A stretch of DNA of 42,310 bases from Mycobacterium sp. 1245805.9 (GTDB lineage Bacteria > Actinomycetota > Actinomycetes > Mycobacteriales > Mycobacteriaceae): contig NZ_LZKR01000080.1 in assembly GCF_001672915.1 (NCBI RefSeq), positions 1 to 42,310 of the forward strand, read 5' to 3'. The position numbers and the translations under genes were made by a program. Positions 30,737-41,295 of this stretch are shown here, piece after piece (the stretch's first letter is position 1; each line of letters starts with the position of its first letter). A model generated the notes under the pieces. That model searched no databases. It saw nothing but the letters and a program-made list of their open reading frames with translations, and had not been told where the DNA came from.

Positions 30737-31816
30737 GTGAGTCCCACACCGCGTCGGCGTGCGACTCTGGCGTCATTGGCCGACGAACTGAAGGTTTCGC
30801 GCACCACGATCTCGAACGCCTTCAACCGGCCGGATCAACTGTCCGCCGACCTACGCGAACGGGTGCTCGCGACGGCGAAGCGGCTGGGGTATGCCGGGCC
30901 CGACCCGGTGGCGCGATCGTTGCGCACGCGCAAGGCCGGCGCGGTGGGGCTGGTGATGGCCGAACCGCTGACCTATTTCTTCTCCGATCCGGCGGCGCGG
31001 GATTTCGTCGCCGGGGTCGCGCAGTCGTGCGAGGAGCTCGGTCAGGGCCTGCTGCTGGTGGCCGTCGGCGCGAGCCGCAGCCTCGAGGACGGAACCGCCG
31101 CGGTGCTCGGGGCCGGGGTCGACGGCTTCGTGGTGTATTCGGCCTGCAACGACGACCCCTACCTGGAGGTGGTGCTGCAACGGCGGGTGCCCGTCGTCGT
31201 GGTCGACCAGCCGAAGGACCTGGCGGGAGTGTCCCGGGTGGGCATCGACGACCGGGCGGCGATGCGCGAGCTGGCCGACTACGTGCTGGGGCTCGGACAC
31301 CGCGAGATCGGCCTGCTGACCATGCGGCTGGGCCGGGAGCGCCGGCAGGGCCTGGTGGACGCCGACCGGTTGCGCTCACCGGCCTTCGACGTGCAACGCG
31401 AACGCATCGTCGGCGTGTGGGAGGCGATGGCGGCCGCCGGCGTCGACCCGGATTCGCTGACCGTCGTGGAGAGCTACGAGCACCTGCCCGAATCCGGCGG
31501 CGGCGCCGCCAAGGCCGCGCTGGAGGCCAACCCGCGGATCACGGCGCTGATGTGCACCGCGGACATCCTGGCGCTGTCGGCGATGGATTACCTTCGCGCC
31601 CATGGCATTTACGTCCCCGGACAGATGAGCATCACCGGGTTCGACGGCGTCCCCGAGGCGATCGGCCGCGGATTGACCACCGTGGCGCAGCCCAGCCTGC
31701 GCAAGGGCCATCGGGCGGGCGAACTGCTGATGAGGCCCCCGCGCACGGGCCTACCCGTCGTCGAACTCCTGGACACCGAGCTGATCCGGGGCCGCACCGC
31801 CGGACCGCCGGCCTAG
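30737..31816 (+). CDS. LacI-family transcriptional regulator (Rv3575c-like)
   Basis: The 359-aa protein has an N-terminal LacI helix-turn-helix (ATLASLADELKVSRTTISNA, then hinge ERVLATAKRLGYAGPDPVARSL) and a periplasmic-binding-protein-like effector domain with GLVMAEPLTYFFSDP and ITGFDGVPEAIGRGLTTVAQP. Length equals the H37Rv homologue as I remember it (359 aa), which supports the GTG start at 30737. The effector and operon are unknown; zinc operon control is possible by position but the box there is Zur-like. Its end overlaps the convergent kstR end by 4 nt. Confidence 0.88.
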   Translation: MSPTPRRRATLASLADELKVSRTTISNAFNRPDQLSADLRERVLATAKRLGYAGPDPVARSLRTRKAGAVGLVMAEPLTYFFSDPAARDFVAGVAQSCEELGQGLLLVAVGASRSLEDGTAAVLGAGVDGFVVYSACNDDPYLEVVLQRRVPVVVVDQPKDLAGVSRVGIDDRAAMRELADYVLGLGHREIGLLTMRLGRERRQGLVDADRLRSPAFDVQRERIVGVWEAMAAAGVDPDSLTVVESYEHLPESGGGAAKAALEANPRITALMCTADILALSAMDYLRAHGIYVPGQMSITGFDGVPEAIGRGLTTVAQPSLRKGHRAGELLMRPPRTGLPVVELLDTELIRGRTAGPPA

Positions 31817-32475
31817 CCGGGCTGGTGTTCGCCGAGCAACAACCGCACGGCCAGGTCCAGCCGTTTGCTGACGTCGGTCGCCGAGGCGCGGCGGGTGAGC
31901 CACGCGAGCAGGTTCGACAGCCACACGTCCGAGATCACCCGGGCGATGTGGTACTGGTCCTCGGTCGGCTCGCCGTCGGACATGGCCCGCGCGAACATGC
32001 TGTCGATGAGCTTCTCGACCTGGTCGACCTCGCTGGCCGCGGAGGCGTCGGCGAAGACGTAGGCGCGCGTCATGGCCTCGGTGAGCAGCGGGTTGCGCTG
32101 CATCGCGCGGTTGAGCTTGCCGACCATGAAGTTCAGCCGCTGAAACGGGGTGCCGCCGGCGACCGCGGAGCGGTCGGTTTTCGCGTCGATCCGGCTGAAC
32201 TCCCGGCCCAGGGCCGACACCAGCAAATGCACTTTCGACGGGAAATACCGGTACAGGGTGCCCACCGCCACGTCGGCCCGGTCGGCCACGGCGCGCATCT
32301 GGACCGCCTCGTAGCCGCCCTTGGACGCGATGGCCATAGTGGCGTCCAGGATGCGCTTGCGGCGTTCCCGTTGCGCCTCCGAACCGAGCTCGGACTCGGC
32401 AAGCACCGCCACGTTCATGACCTCGCGTGGCTGCGAGTCAGGAACGTCGGCCGCGTTCGGGTTGGCTGACGACAT
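31813..32475 (-). CDS. kstR: TetR-family repressor KstR of cholesterol catabolism
   Basis: KstR represses the large cholesterol degradation regulon and is released by CoA thioesters of early steroid intermediates. The 220-aa protein has the HTH region RRKRILDATMAIASKGGYEA to VGTLYRYFPSKVHLLVSAL and a nearly family-identical ligand-binding domain (LTEAMTRAYVFADASAASEV, ARVISDVWLSNLLAWL). ATG at 32475 with AAGGAG about 11 nt upstream; the open frame further upstream is not typical coding. The KstR box at 32618 in front of fadE34 lies in the shared divergent region, so autoregulation is likely. Confidence 0.95.
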   Translation of the reverse strand: MSSANPNAADVPDSQPREVMNVAVLAESELGSEAQRERRKRILDATMAIASKGGYEAVQMRAVADRADVAVGTLYRYFPSKVHLLVSALGREFSRIDAKTDRSAVAGGTPFQRLNFMVGKLNRAMQRNPLLTEAMTRAYVFADASAASEVDQVEKLIDSMFARAMSDGEPTEDQYHIARVISDVWLSNLLAWLTRRASATDVSKRLDLAVRLLLGEHQPG

Positions 32476-32617
32476 TTGAGGGCGTGCTCCTTCTCGAGGT
32501 GGCTCGTTCGCAAACGATACGCATGCTGGGCGTAAATTTCCCACCTCCCCGCAGCAGGGACAACTCACGTGTACTGCTGTAATGGCGGTCGACTTGACGC
32601 TCGATCGCTGGCACTAT

Positions 32618-32631
32618 TAGAACACGTTCTA
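32618..32631. promoter_or_regulatory. KstR operator between kstR and fadE34
   Basis: TAGAACACGTTCTA fits TnnAACnnGTTnnA, the KstR palindrome, without mismatch. It lies 64 nt before the fadE34 GTG and 143 nt from the kstR ATG, so it can repress both. Confidence 0.88.
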
Positions 32632-32694
32632 GTGGGCTTTCAAGTAGTCAGAGTGCCCCGGCAGCCCGAACCAAGCATGCGGAGGACCCAGAGG

Positions 32695-34806
32695 GTGGTA
32701 GCGACCGTCACCGACGAACAATTCGCGGCGCGTGCGCTGGTGCGCGACTGGGCGCGAAGCTCGCGTTCGAGTGAGGCCGTACGCGAGGTCGAGCAGGGCA
32801 AACCCGAGGCGTGGCGGCCGGTCTTCGCGGGCCTGGCCGACCTGGGGCTGTTCGGGGTGGCGATCCCGGAGGACCGCGGCGGCGCCGGCGGCAGCATCGA
32901 GGATCTGTGCGCGATGGTCGAGGAAGCGGCCAAGGCGCTGGTCCCCGGGCCGGTCGCCGTCACGGCCCTGGCCACCCTCGTTGTCGAGGACCCCGAATTG
33001 CTGGCCGCACTGGCCTCCGGGGAACGCCTCGCCGGGTTGGCGCTCGAAGGCGACGTGCGGTTCGACGGCCAGACGTCCCGCGCGTCGGGCACCCTGCCGT
33101 GGGCGCTGGGCGCCACGGAAGGCGCCGTCGTGCTCCTGCCCGCAGACGGAAAGTGGCTGCTCGTCGACTCCGGCGGCGAGGGCGTGAAGCTCGAACCGCT
33201 GCCCGCCACCGACTTCTCCCAGCCGTTGGCCCGGGTCGTGCTGACGTCGGCGCCGGCCGCCGTCGTCGCGGACTCGGGGCAGCGGGTCGAGGAACTGGCC
33301 GCGACCGTCCTGGCGGCCGAGGCCGCCGGCATCACCCGATGGTCGCTGGACACCGCGGTCGCCTATGCCAAGGTGCGCGAGCAGTTCGGCAAGCCGATCG
33401 GCAGCTTCCAGGCCGTCAAGCACCTGTGCGCGGAGATGCTGTGCCGCGCCGAGCAGGCCGAGGTGGTGGCCGCCGACGCCGCCCGGGCCGCGGCCGAGTC
33501 CGATCAGGCCCAGTTCTCGATCGCCGCGGCCCTGGCCGCGAGCACCGGCATCGCCGCCGCGAAGGCCAACGTGAAGGACTGCATTCAGGTGCTCGGCGGC
33601 ATCGGCTGCACCTGGGAGCACGACGCGCACCTGTACCTGCGCCGGGCGCATGCCATCGGGCGGTTCCTGGGCGGCGCCGAGCGTTGGTTGCGCCGCATCA
33701 CCGAGCTGACGCAGGCGGGGGTGCGACGCCGCCTGGGGATCGACCTCTCCGAGGTCGAGGGGCTGCGGCCGGAGATCGCGGCGGCCGTCGCCGAGGTCGC
33801 CGCGCTGCCCGAAGAAAAGCGGCAGGTGGCGTTGGCCGAGGCCGGGCTGCAGGCGCCGCACTGGCCGCCGCCGTACGGGCGCGGCGCGTCCCCGGCCGAG
33901 CAGCTGTTGATCGACCAGGAGATGGCGGCGGCCGGGGTGGTGCGCCCCGACCTGGTGATCGGCTGGTGGGCGGCGCCGACCATCCTCGAGCACGGCACGC
34001 CCGAACAGGTCGAGCGCTTCGTGCCGGCCACCCTGCGCGGCGAATTCCTTTGGTGCCAACTGTTTTCCGAGCCGGGGGCCGGGTCCGACCTGGCGTCGCT
34101 GCGCACCAAAGCCGTTCGCGGCGAGGGTGGCTGGCTGCTCACCGGGCAGAAGGTGTGGACGTCCGCCGCGCACAAGGCGCGGTGGGGTGTTTGCCTGGCG
34201 CGCACCGACCCCGACGCCCCGAAGCACAAGGGCATCACCTACTTCCTGGTGGACATGAAGTCGCCGGGCCTCGAGATCCGGCCGCTGCGCGAGATCACCG
34301 GCAACGCGCTGTTCAACGAGGTCTTCCTGGACAACGTGTTCGTCCCCGACGAGATGGTGGTCGGCACGGTGAACGACGGCTGGCGGCTGGCCCGGACCAC
34401 CCTGGCCAACGAGCGGATAGCGATGGCCTCTGGGACCGCGCTGGGCAACCCGATGGAAGAACTGCTCAGGGCGCTGGCCGAGATCGACCTCGACGTTTCC
34501 CAGCAAGATCGCTTGGGGCGGTTGATCGTAACCGCGCAGACGGGTGCGCTGCTGGACCAGCGCATCGCCCAGCTCGCCGTGGGCGGCCGGGACCCCGGCG
34601 CGCAGTCCAGCGTGCGCAAGCTCATCGGTGTCCGCTACCGGCAGGCGTTGGCCGAATACGCGATGGACGTCGCGGAGGGCGGCGGCCTCGTCAGCAACCA
34701 GGCTGTGTTCGACTTCCTCAACACCCGCTGCCTCACCATCGCCGGCGGCACCGAGCAGATCCTGCTCACCGTCGCCGCGGAGCGGCTGCTCGGCCTGCCT
34801 CGGTAG
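32695..34806 (+). CDS. fadE34: Two-domain acyl-CoA dehydrogenase FadE34
   Basis: The 703-aa protein consists of two fused acyl-CoA dehydrogenase halves (about 1-345 and 350-703), where other steroid-specific enzymes use two genes. The first half contains GLFGVAIPEDRGGAGG and a degenerate active region; the second has the complete FAD/substrate motifs CQLFSEPGAGSDLASL, LTGQKVWTSAAHKARWG, LANERIAMASG (probable catalytic Glu) and FLNTRCLTIAGGTEQI. In M. tuberculosis FadE34 (ChsE3) desaturates a steroid side-chain CoA thioester in cholesterol degradation. GTG start fixed by GGAGG at 32681-32685. Controlled by the KstR box upstream. Confidence 0.92.
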   Translation: MVATVTDEQFAARALVRDWARSSRSSEAVREVEQGKPEAWRPVFAGLADLGLFGVAIPEDRGGAGGSIEDLCAMVEEAAKALVPGPVAVTALATLVVEDPELLAALASGERLAGLALEGDVRFDGQTSRASGTLPWALGATEGAVVLLPADGKWLLVDSGGEGVKLEPLPATDFSQPLARVVLTSAPAAVVADSGQRVEELAATVLAAEAAGITRWSLDTAVAYAKVREQFGKPIGSFQAVKHLCAEMLCRAEQAEVVAADAARAAAESDQAQFSIAAALAASTGIAAAKANVKDCIQVLGGIGCTWEHDAHLYLRRAHAIGRFLGGAERWLRRITELTQAGVRRRLGIDLSEVEGLRPEIAAAVAEVAALPEEKRQVALAEAGLQAPHWPPPYGRGASPAEQLLIDQEMAAAGVVRPDLVIGWWAAPTILEHGTPEQVERFVPATLRGEFLWCQLFSEPGAGSDLASLRTKAVRGEGGWLLTGQKVWTSAAHKARWGVCLARTDPDAPKHKGITYFLVDMKSPGLEIRPLREITGNALFNEVFLDNVFVPDEMVVGTVNDGWRLARTTLANERIAMASGTALGNPMEELLRALAEIDLDVSQQDRLGRLIVTAQTGALLDQRIAQLAVGGRDPGAQSSVRKLIGVRYRQALAEYAMDVAEGGGLVSNQAVFDFLNTRCLTIAGGTEQILLTVAAERLLGLPR

Positions 34807-34816
34807 TTTCGTCGGC

Positions 34817-34883
34817 TCCATTTCGTCGAGCCTGTAATTTTGCAGGCCCTCACTCGCACTTTGTCTGCGGATTTACAGGCTCG
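34817..34883. repeat. 67-nt direct repeat, left copy, containing a hairpin (family copy 2)
   Basis: The 67 nt at 34817-34883 recur at 35768-35834 with two mismatches. Inside is a 19-nt left arm (34827-34845, CGAGCCTGTAATTTTGCAG) and right arm (34865-34883) pairing at 16 of 19, loop 19 nt. It begins 11 nt after the last base of fadE34, that is with a 10-nt gap. Confidence 0.85.
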
Positions 34884-34917
34884 GCGAGTTGTCGGTGCCA
34901 TGGGTGACCATTCGGCC

Positions 34918-35763
34918 ATGGCCGGAGTGTTGATCGGGAGCGAAGCCGTCGCGCGCGGAGTTTTGACGCGCCATGAACTGCAACGGTGGTATCGGCCGAT
35001 CTTTCCCGGGGTGTATGCCGAACGGGGTCAACAACTTTCGTTGCGGCACAGGACCGAGGGGGCGTGGTTGTGGTCTCGGCGCGGGGCGGTCGTTGCGGGC
35101 GTCGCGGCGTCGGCGTTACATGGCGCCAATTGGGTCGACGCCGACATCCCCATCGAGTTGGTGTGGTCGAACACGCGGCCACCGCGGGGGATAGTCGCGC
35201 GTGCGCAGCTGTTGTCCGACGACGAAATCACCCGCGTCGTGGGATTGCCGGTCACGACTCCCGCGCGAACGGCCTACGACTTGGGCCGGTATCTGCCGCG
35301 CGGGCAGGCGGTCGCCCGCCTCGACGCGCTGATGCGTGCAAAGCCGTTCTCGATCGAGGATGTGCTGCTGGTCGCCAAGCGCTACGCCGGCGCCCGGGGG
35401 ATACGACGGCTGCGATCGGTCTTGCACCTCGTCGACGGCGGCGCCGCCTCGCCGAAGGAGACCTGGCTGCGGCTCCTGCTAATCGACGCAGGCTTTCCCG
35501 CACCGGTCACCCAGATACCTGTGGTCGAGGGATACGAGTATTTCGCGATACTCGACATGGGCTGGCCGGAGCTCGGCGTGGCCGCCGAGTATGACGGTGA
35601 CCAACACCGCAGCGATCGGCGTCGGTACGTCAATGATCAGCGGCGACTGCGAAAGCTCGCCGAAATGGGCTGGATTGTTGTTCGCGTGATCGCCGAGGAC
35701 AAGCCCGGGGACATCATCGAGCGCGTCAGGCGGGCGCTGCTGGCTCGAGGCTTGCGGCCCTAG
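34918..35763 (+). CDS. AbiEi-like N-terminus with DUF559 (Vsr/PDDEXK-fold) protein
   Basis: The 281-aa protein starts with a winged-helix-type stretch like type IV antitoxin AbiEi (LIGSEAVARGVLTRHELQRW, then YRPIFPGVYAERG) and ends in a DUF559 domain: SPKETWLRLLL (Glu181), ILDMGWPELGVAAEYDGDQH (Asp213, Glu224, Asp226, His230), RYVNDQRR and GWIVVRV. This resembles Vsr/PDDEXK nucleases, with Asp at the usual Lys of ExK. No AbiEii toxin gene is adjacent. The ATG at 34918 is chosen by family resemblance; ATG at 34900 and a TTG at 34840 inside the repeat are alternatives. No Shine-Dalgarno is seen. The gene is bounded by the 67-nt direct repeats and interrupts the fadE34-Rv3572 order. Confidence 0.82.
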   Translation: MAGVLIGSEAVARGVLTRHELQRWYRPIFPGVYAERGQQLSLRHRTEGAWLWSRRGAVVAGVAASALHGANWVDADIPIELVWSNTRPPRGIVARAQLLSDDEITRVVGLPVTTPARTAYDLGRYLPRGQAVARLDALMRAKPFSIEDVLLVAKRYAGARGIRRLRSVLHLVDGGAASPKETWLRLLLIDAGFPAPVTQIPVVEGYEYFAILDMGWPELGVAAEYDGDQHRSDRRRYVNDQRRLRKLAEMGWIVVRVIAEDKPGDIIERVRRALLARGLRP

Positions 35764-35767
35764 CTCG

Positions 35768-35834
35768 TCCATTTCGCCGAGCCTGTAATTTTGCAGGCCC
35801 TTACTCGCACTTTGTCTGCGGATTTACAGGCTCG
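35768..35834. repeat. 67-nt direct repeat, right copy, containing a hairpin (family copy 3)
   Basis: 65 of 67 positions match the left copy at 34817. Hairpin arms are 35778-35796 and 35816-35834. It ends exactly 10 nt before the stop of the convergent secreted-protein gene, mirroring the left copy's 10-nt distance from fadE34. Confidence 0.85.
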
Positions 35835-35844
35835 CGAAACCAAG

Positions 35845-36378
35845 CTAAGAGAACGTCGTCTGCGCGCAGGTGCTGGGCGAGGTGATGTTGACCCCGCCGT
35901 AGACCACCTGGATGTGGGTGCAGAGGATCACGCTGATGTCGGTCTTGGACTGGCCGGTCTGCCAGTCGGCGGAGTCGATGCGGCCCGACGTCTGGTACTT
36001 GTCCGGCGGTCCCTCACCGAAGTAGACGGTGGTGATCTCGTCGGACCCCATCGCCTTGTGGACCCTTTCGAACTGGCCGTTGGCGTGGGTGTCCAGGTAG
36101 GCCAGCCGGTTCGGCGACCGAACCTCGGTGGTCTGGCGGGCCCACAGGCCGGGCGGGAATCCCGTCACACCGTCGGGCGTGCGCGTGTCCGCGCCGACGG
36201 TGAAGTCGCAGTGGCCGTCGGCCCTGATGCAGTTGAGGAAGGCGTGCGTCTCCAGCTGGTTGGGGCCGTCCAGCGGGAACAGGCTGGTGGCCTCGTTGCT
36301 CGCGGCCGACGCGACGGGACTGGGCAGGAACGTCAGCATGGCCCCGACGACCGCAAATGCCGGTAACAGCCGCTTCAT
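35845..36378 (-). CDS. Secreted protein of unknown function (Rv3572-like)
   Basis: The 177-aa protein has a Sec signal peptide (MKRLLPAFAVVGAMLTFLPS, cleavage near ASA, residues 24-26) and a small exported domain of about 150 residues with four cysteines (NCIRADGHC, LCTHIQ, STCAQ) that could form two disulphides. It resembles conserved mycobacterial Rv3572; function unknown. ATG start with GGAAGGGGG a few nt upstream. It lies 28 nt downstream of kshB and may belong to that KstR-controlled transcript. Confidence 0.8.
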   Translation of the reverse strand: MKRLLPAFAVVGAMLTFLPSPVASAASNEATSLFPLDGPNQLETHAFLNCIRADGHCDFTVGADTRTPDGVTGFPPGLWARQTTEVRSPNRLAYLDTHANGQFERVHKAMGSDEITTVYFGEGPPDKYQTSGRIDSADWQTGQSKTDISVILCTHIQVVYGGVNITSPSTCAQTTFS

Positions 36379-36406
36379 CCGCGCCCCCTTCCGGTTCGCT
36401 ACGCGA

Positions 36407-37489
36407 CTACTCGTCGTAGGTGACTTCTACCGAATCAGATTCGGGGCGAGATTGACAGGCCAAAATCAGCCCGTCGTCCAGGTCCTGCTGTTCCAGGACG
36501 TCGTTGACCTCCATGTTGACCTTGCCGCCCCGCAGGGTGCAGGCGCACGCGCCGCAGTGCCCCTCCCGGCACGAGAAGGGGGCGTCGAGACCCTTGGCGA
36601 GCAACACGTCGAGCAGCTTGGCGTTGCGCGGCCACGACACGGTGTGCGTCTCGCCGTCCAGCTCGACCACCGCGGTCGCCGGCGGCTGGTCTCCCTCGGC
36701 CGTGTCCTCGATCTTGACCGCCGCGAACGGGTCGGACTCCAGCGACTTGAACACCTCGATATGCACCTGCGCCGCAGGCACTTTCAGCTCCTCCAGCGCG
36801 ACCCGCGCCGCGTCCATGAAAGGGCCCGGCCCGCAGATGAATACGGGCCGATCGGTATAGGGTGCGGCCAGCTTCGCCAGCGAGGTCGCGCTGGGCAGCC
36901 CCTGCAGCGATTCCAGCCAGTGCAGCACCGTGAGGCGGTCGGGGTACTTGGCCGACAGCTCGCGCAGCGCCTCGGCGAAGATCACCGAGCGGTCGTCGCG
37001 GTTGGCGTAGAGCAGCGTCACCTGGCCGCTGCCCTCGGCGAGCGCCGACTTGCAGATCGACATGATCGGGGTGATCCCGCTGCCGGCTGCCATCAGCAGG
37101 AAGTCGTCATCGAGGGTCTTGGGCACGAAGTTGCCGGACGGCGCCAGCACGTGGATGCGCATGCCTGGCTGCGCGTGCTCGCACAGCCAGTTCGACGCGT
37201 ACCCGTCGGCGGTGCGCTTGACGGTGACCGTGAGCGCGTCGTCGGTGAACGGCGAGCTGCACAGCGAGTAGCAGCGGGCCACCGAGCCGGTGCGTTCGCT
37301 CGGAACGCGCAGCGTCAGGAACTGGCCCGGCGCGTACCGCAGCCGCTCGGGCGGGATCCCCGGATCGCCGGGTGCGTCCGGCACGGCGAACACCAGCGAC
37401 CGCGCCTCGTCGGTCTCCGCGATCACCTCGGCGATCTGCAGTTCGAGGACGTGGTCACCCAGCGGTTCGTCGGGAATCGCTTCCGTCAA
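36407..37489 (-). CDS. kshB: 3-ketosteroid 9-alpha-hydroxylase reductase KshB
   Basis: KshB moves electrons from NADH through FAD and a plant-type [2Fe-2S] centre to the oxygenase KshA, which opens the steroid nucleus. The 360-aa protein has the FAD-binding RCYSLCSSP, NAD-binding AAGSGITPIMSICKSAL and CGPGPFM, and the C-terminal ferredoxin domain C-x4-C-x2-C (CREGHCGACACTL) with the last Cys in LACQSRP. TTG at 37489 matches the homologue's N-terminus (TEAIPDEPLG) and has GGAAGGG upstream. The KstR box at 37516 overlaps its likely promoter. Confidence 0.95.
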   Translation of the reverse strand: MTEAIPDEPLGDHVLELQIAEVIAETDEARSLVFAVPDAPGDPGIPPERLRYAPGQFLTLRVPSERTGSVARCYSLCSSPFTDDALTVTVKRTADGYASNWLCEHAQPGMRIHVLAPSGNFVPKTLDDDFLLMAAGSGITPIMSICKSALAEGSGQVTLLYANRDDRSVIFAEALRELSAKYPDRLTVLHWLESLQGLPSATSLAKLAAPYTDRPVFICGPGPFMDAARVALEELKVPAAQVHIEVFKSLESDPFAAVKIEDTAEGDQPPATAVVELDGETHTVSWPRNAKLLDVLLAKGLDAPFSCREGHCGACACTLRGGKVNMEVNDVLEQQDLDDGLILACQSRPESDSVEVTYDE

Positions 37490-37515
37490 GACCCGTCCCT
37501 TCCTTTCGACACAAC

Positions 37516-37529
37516 TAGAACATGTTACA
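37516..37529. promoter_or_regulatory. KstR operator in front of kshB
   Basis: TAGAACATGTTACA fits TnnAACnnGTTnnA exactly. On the minus strand TAACAT within it resembles a -10, 26 nt from the kshB TTG, so bound KstR would block polymerase directly. Confidence 0.85.
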
Positions 37530-37583
37530 GAAAAGTGGATATATACCGCTACCAGCCGCAGGAATACCCTGCTCGACACGAAT

Positions 37584-37597
37584 CGGAACGTGTTCTA
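37584..37597. promoter_or_regulatory. KstR operator in front of hsaA
   Basis: CGGAACGTGTTCTA matches the KstR pattern except for the first base (C for T). It overlaps a -10-like TAGTCT (37596-37601), and the hsaA GTG follows 40 nt downstream behind GGAGG. Confidence 0.8.
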
Positions 37598-37637
37598 GTC
37601 TTCTGTGTTAAGTCCGTACTCTCGGGAGGCAACGTAA

Positions 37638-40599
<2,962 letters not shown>

Positions 40600-40611
40600 C
40601 CCGAGGCAATC

Positions 40612-41175
40612 ATGTCGGCACAGATCGATCCGCGGGCCTTCCGGCAGGTGCTGGGTCAGTTCTGCACCGGGATCACCATCATCACCACCGTGCACGACGA
40701 CGTGCCGATCGGCTTCGCCTGCCAGTCGTTCGCGGCGCTGTCGCTTGATCCGCCGCTGGTGCTGTTCTGCCCGACGAAGGTGTCGCGGTCCTGGAAGGCC
40801 ATCGAGGCCAGCGGCCGGTTCTGCGTCAACGTGCTGACCGAAAAGCAGAAGGACGTGTCGGCCAGGTTCGGCTCGAAGGAGCCCGACAAATTCGCCGGGA
40901 TCGACTGGCACCCTTCGGAATTGGGTTCACCGATCATCGACCGGTCGTTGGCCTACATCGACTGCACGGTGGCGTCCGTGCACGACGGCGGGGACCACTT
41001 CGTGGTCTTCGGTGCCGTGCAATCCCTGTCGGAGGCTCCCAAGATCAAGCCGCGGCCGCTGCTGTTCTATCGCGGTGACTACACCGGCATCGAACCGGAC
41101 AAGACGACGCCCGCCCAGTGGCGCGACGACCTGGAAGCGTTCCTCACCACGACCACCCAGGACACCTGGCTGTAG
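40612..41175 (+). CDS. hsaB: Flavin reductase HsaB
   Basis: HsaB supplies reduced FMN to HsaA. The 187-aa protein belongs to the flavin reductase-like family (FRQVLGQFCTGITIITT, GFACQSFAALSLDPPLVLF, KVSRSWKAI, RFCVNVLTEKQ). ATG start with a GAGG 7 nt upstream, 12 nt after hsaC. Last gene of hsaADCB here; a strong hairpin begins 8 nt after its stop. Confidence 0.95.
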   Translation: MSAQIDPRAFRQVLGQFCTGITIITTVHDDVPIGFACQSFAALSLDPPLVLFCPTKVSRSWKAIEASGRFCVNVLTEKQKDVSARFGSKEPDKFAGIDWHPSELGSPIIDRSLAYIDCTVASVHDGGDHFVVFGAVQSLSEAPKIKPRPLLFYRGDYTGIEPDKTTPAQWRDDLEAFLTTTTQDTWL

Positions 41176-41183
41176 TTTTTTGG

Positions 41184-41245
41184 CCGCGAGCGTAACCACA
41201 CTGCGATATTTCGGTCGCGTTTTCGCAGTGTGGTTACGCTCGCGG
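41184..41245. repeat. Perfect 23-bp inverted repeat (family copy 4) after hsaB
   Basis: Left arm 41184-41206 and right arm 41223-41245 are exact complements (CCGCGAGCGTAACCACACTG plus CGA), around a 16-nt loop. Six T residues precede the hairpin rather than follow it, so it is not a standard intrinsic terminator on the plus strand. It shares the CGAGCGT end and ACTGCGA core with the element at 16661. Confidence 0.85.
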
Positions 41246-41295
41246 AGCGTCTGCCGATGTTTGGCGGACGCCGACTACCGGGCATCCGTTGCGGT

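Noticed and set aside
32629..34821. 730-aa open frame on the minus strand
   Set aside because: Antisense shadow of fadE34; low-complexity composition and no recognisable motif.
34840..34917. TTG or early ATG start of the DUF559 gene within the repeat
   Set aside because: The first residues derive from the hairpin and do not resemble the family; ATG at 34918 gives the expected N-terminus. The ATG at 34900 is not excluded.
34817..35834. CRISPR or insertion-sequence explanation for the repeats
   Set aside because: Only two copies, 951 nt apart, with one gene between them; no spacer array, no transposase and no terminal inverted repeats around the unit as a whole.
41184..41245. Hairpin after hsaB as a classic intrinsic terminator
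   Set aside because: The six T residues come before the stem and no T-run follows on either strand, so only a U-less termination role could be argued.
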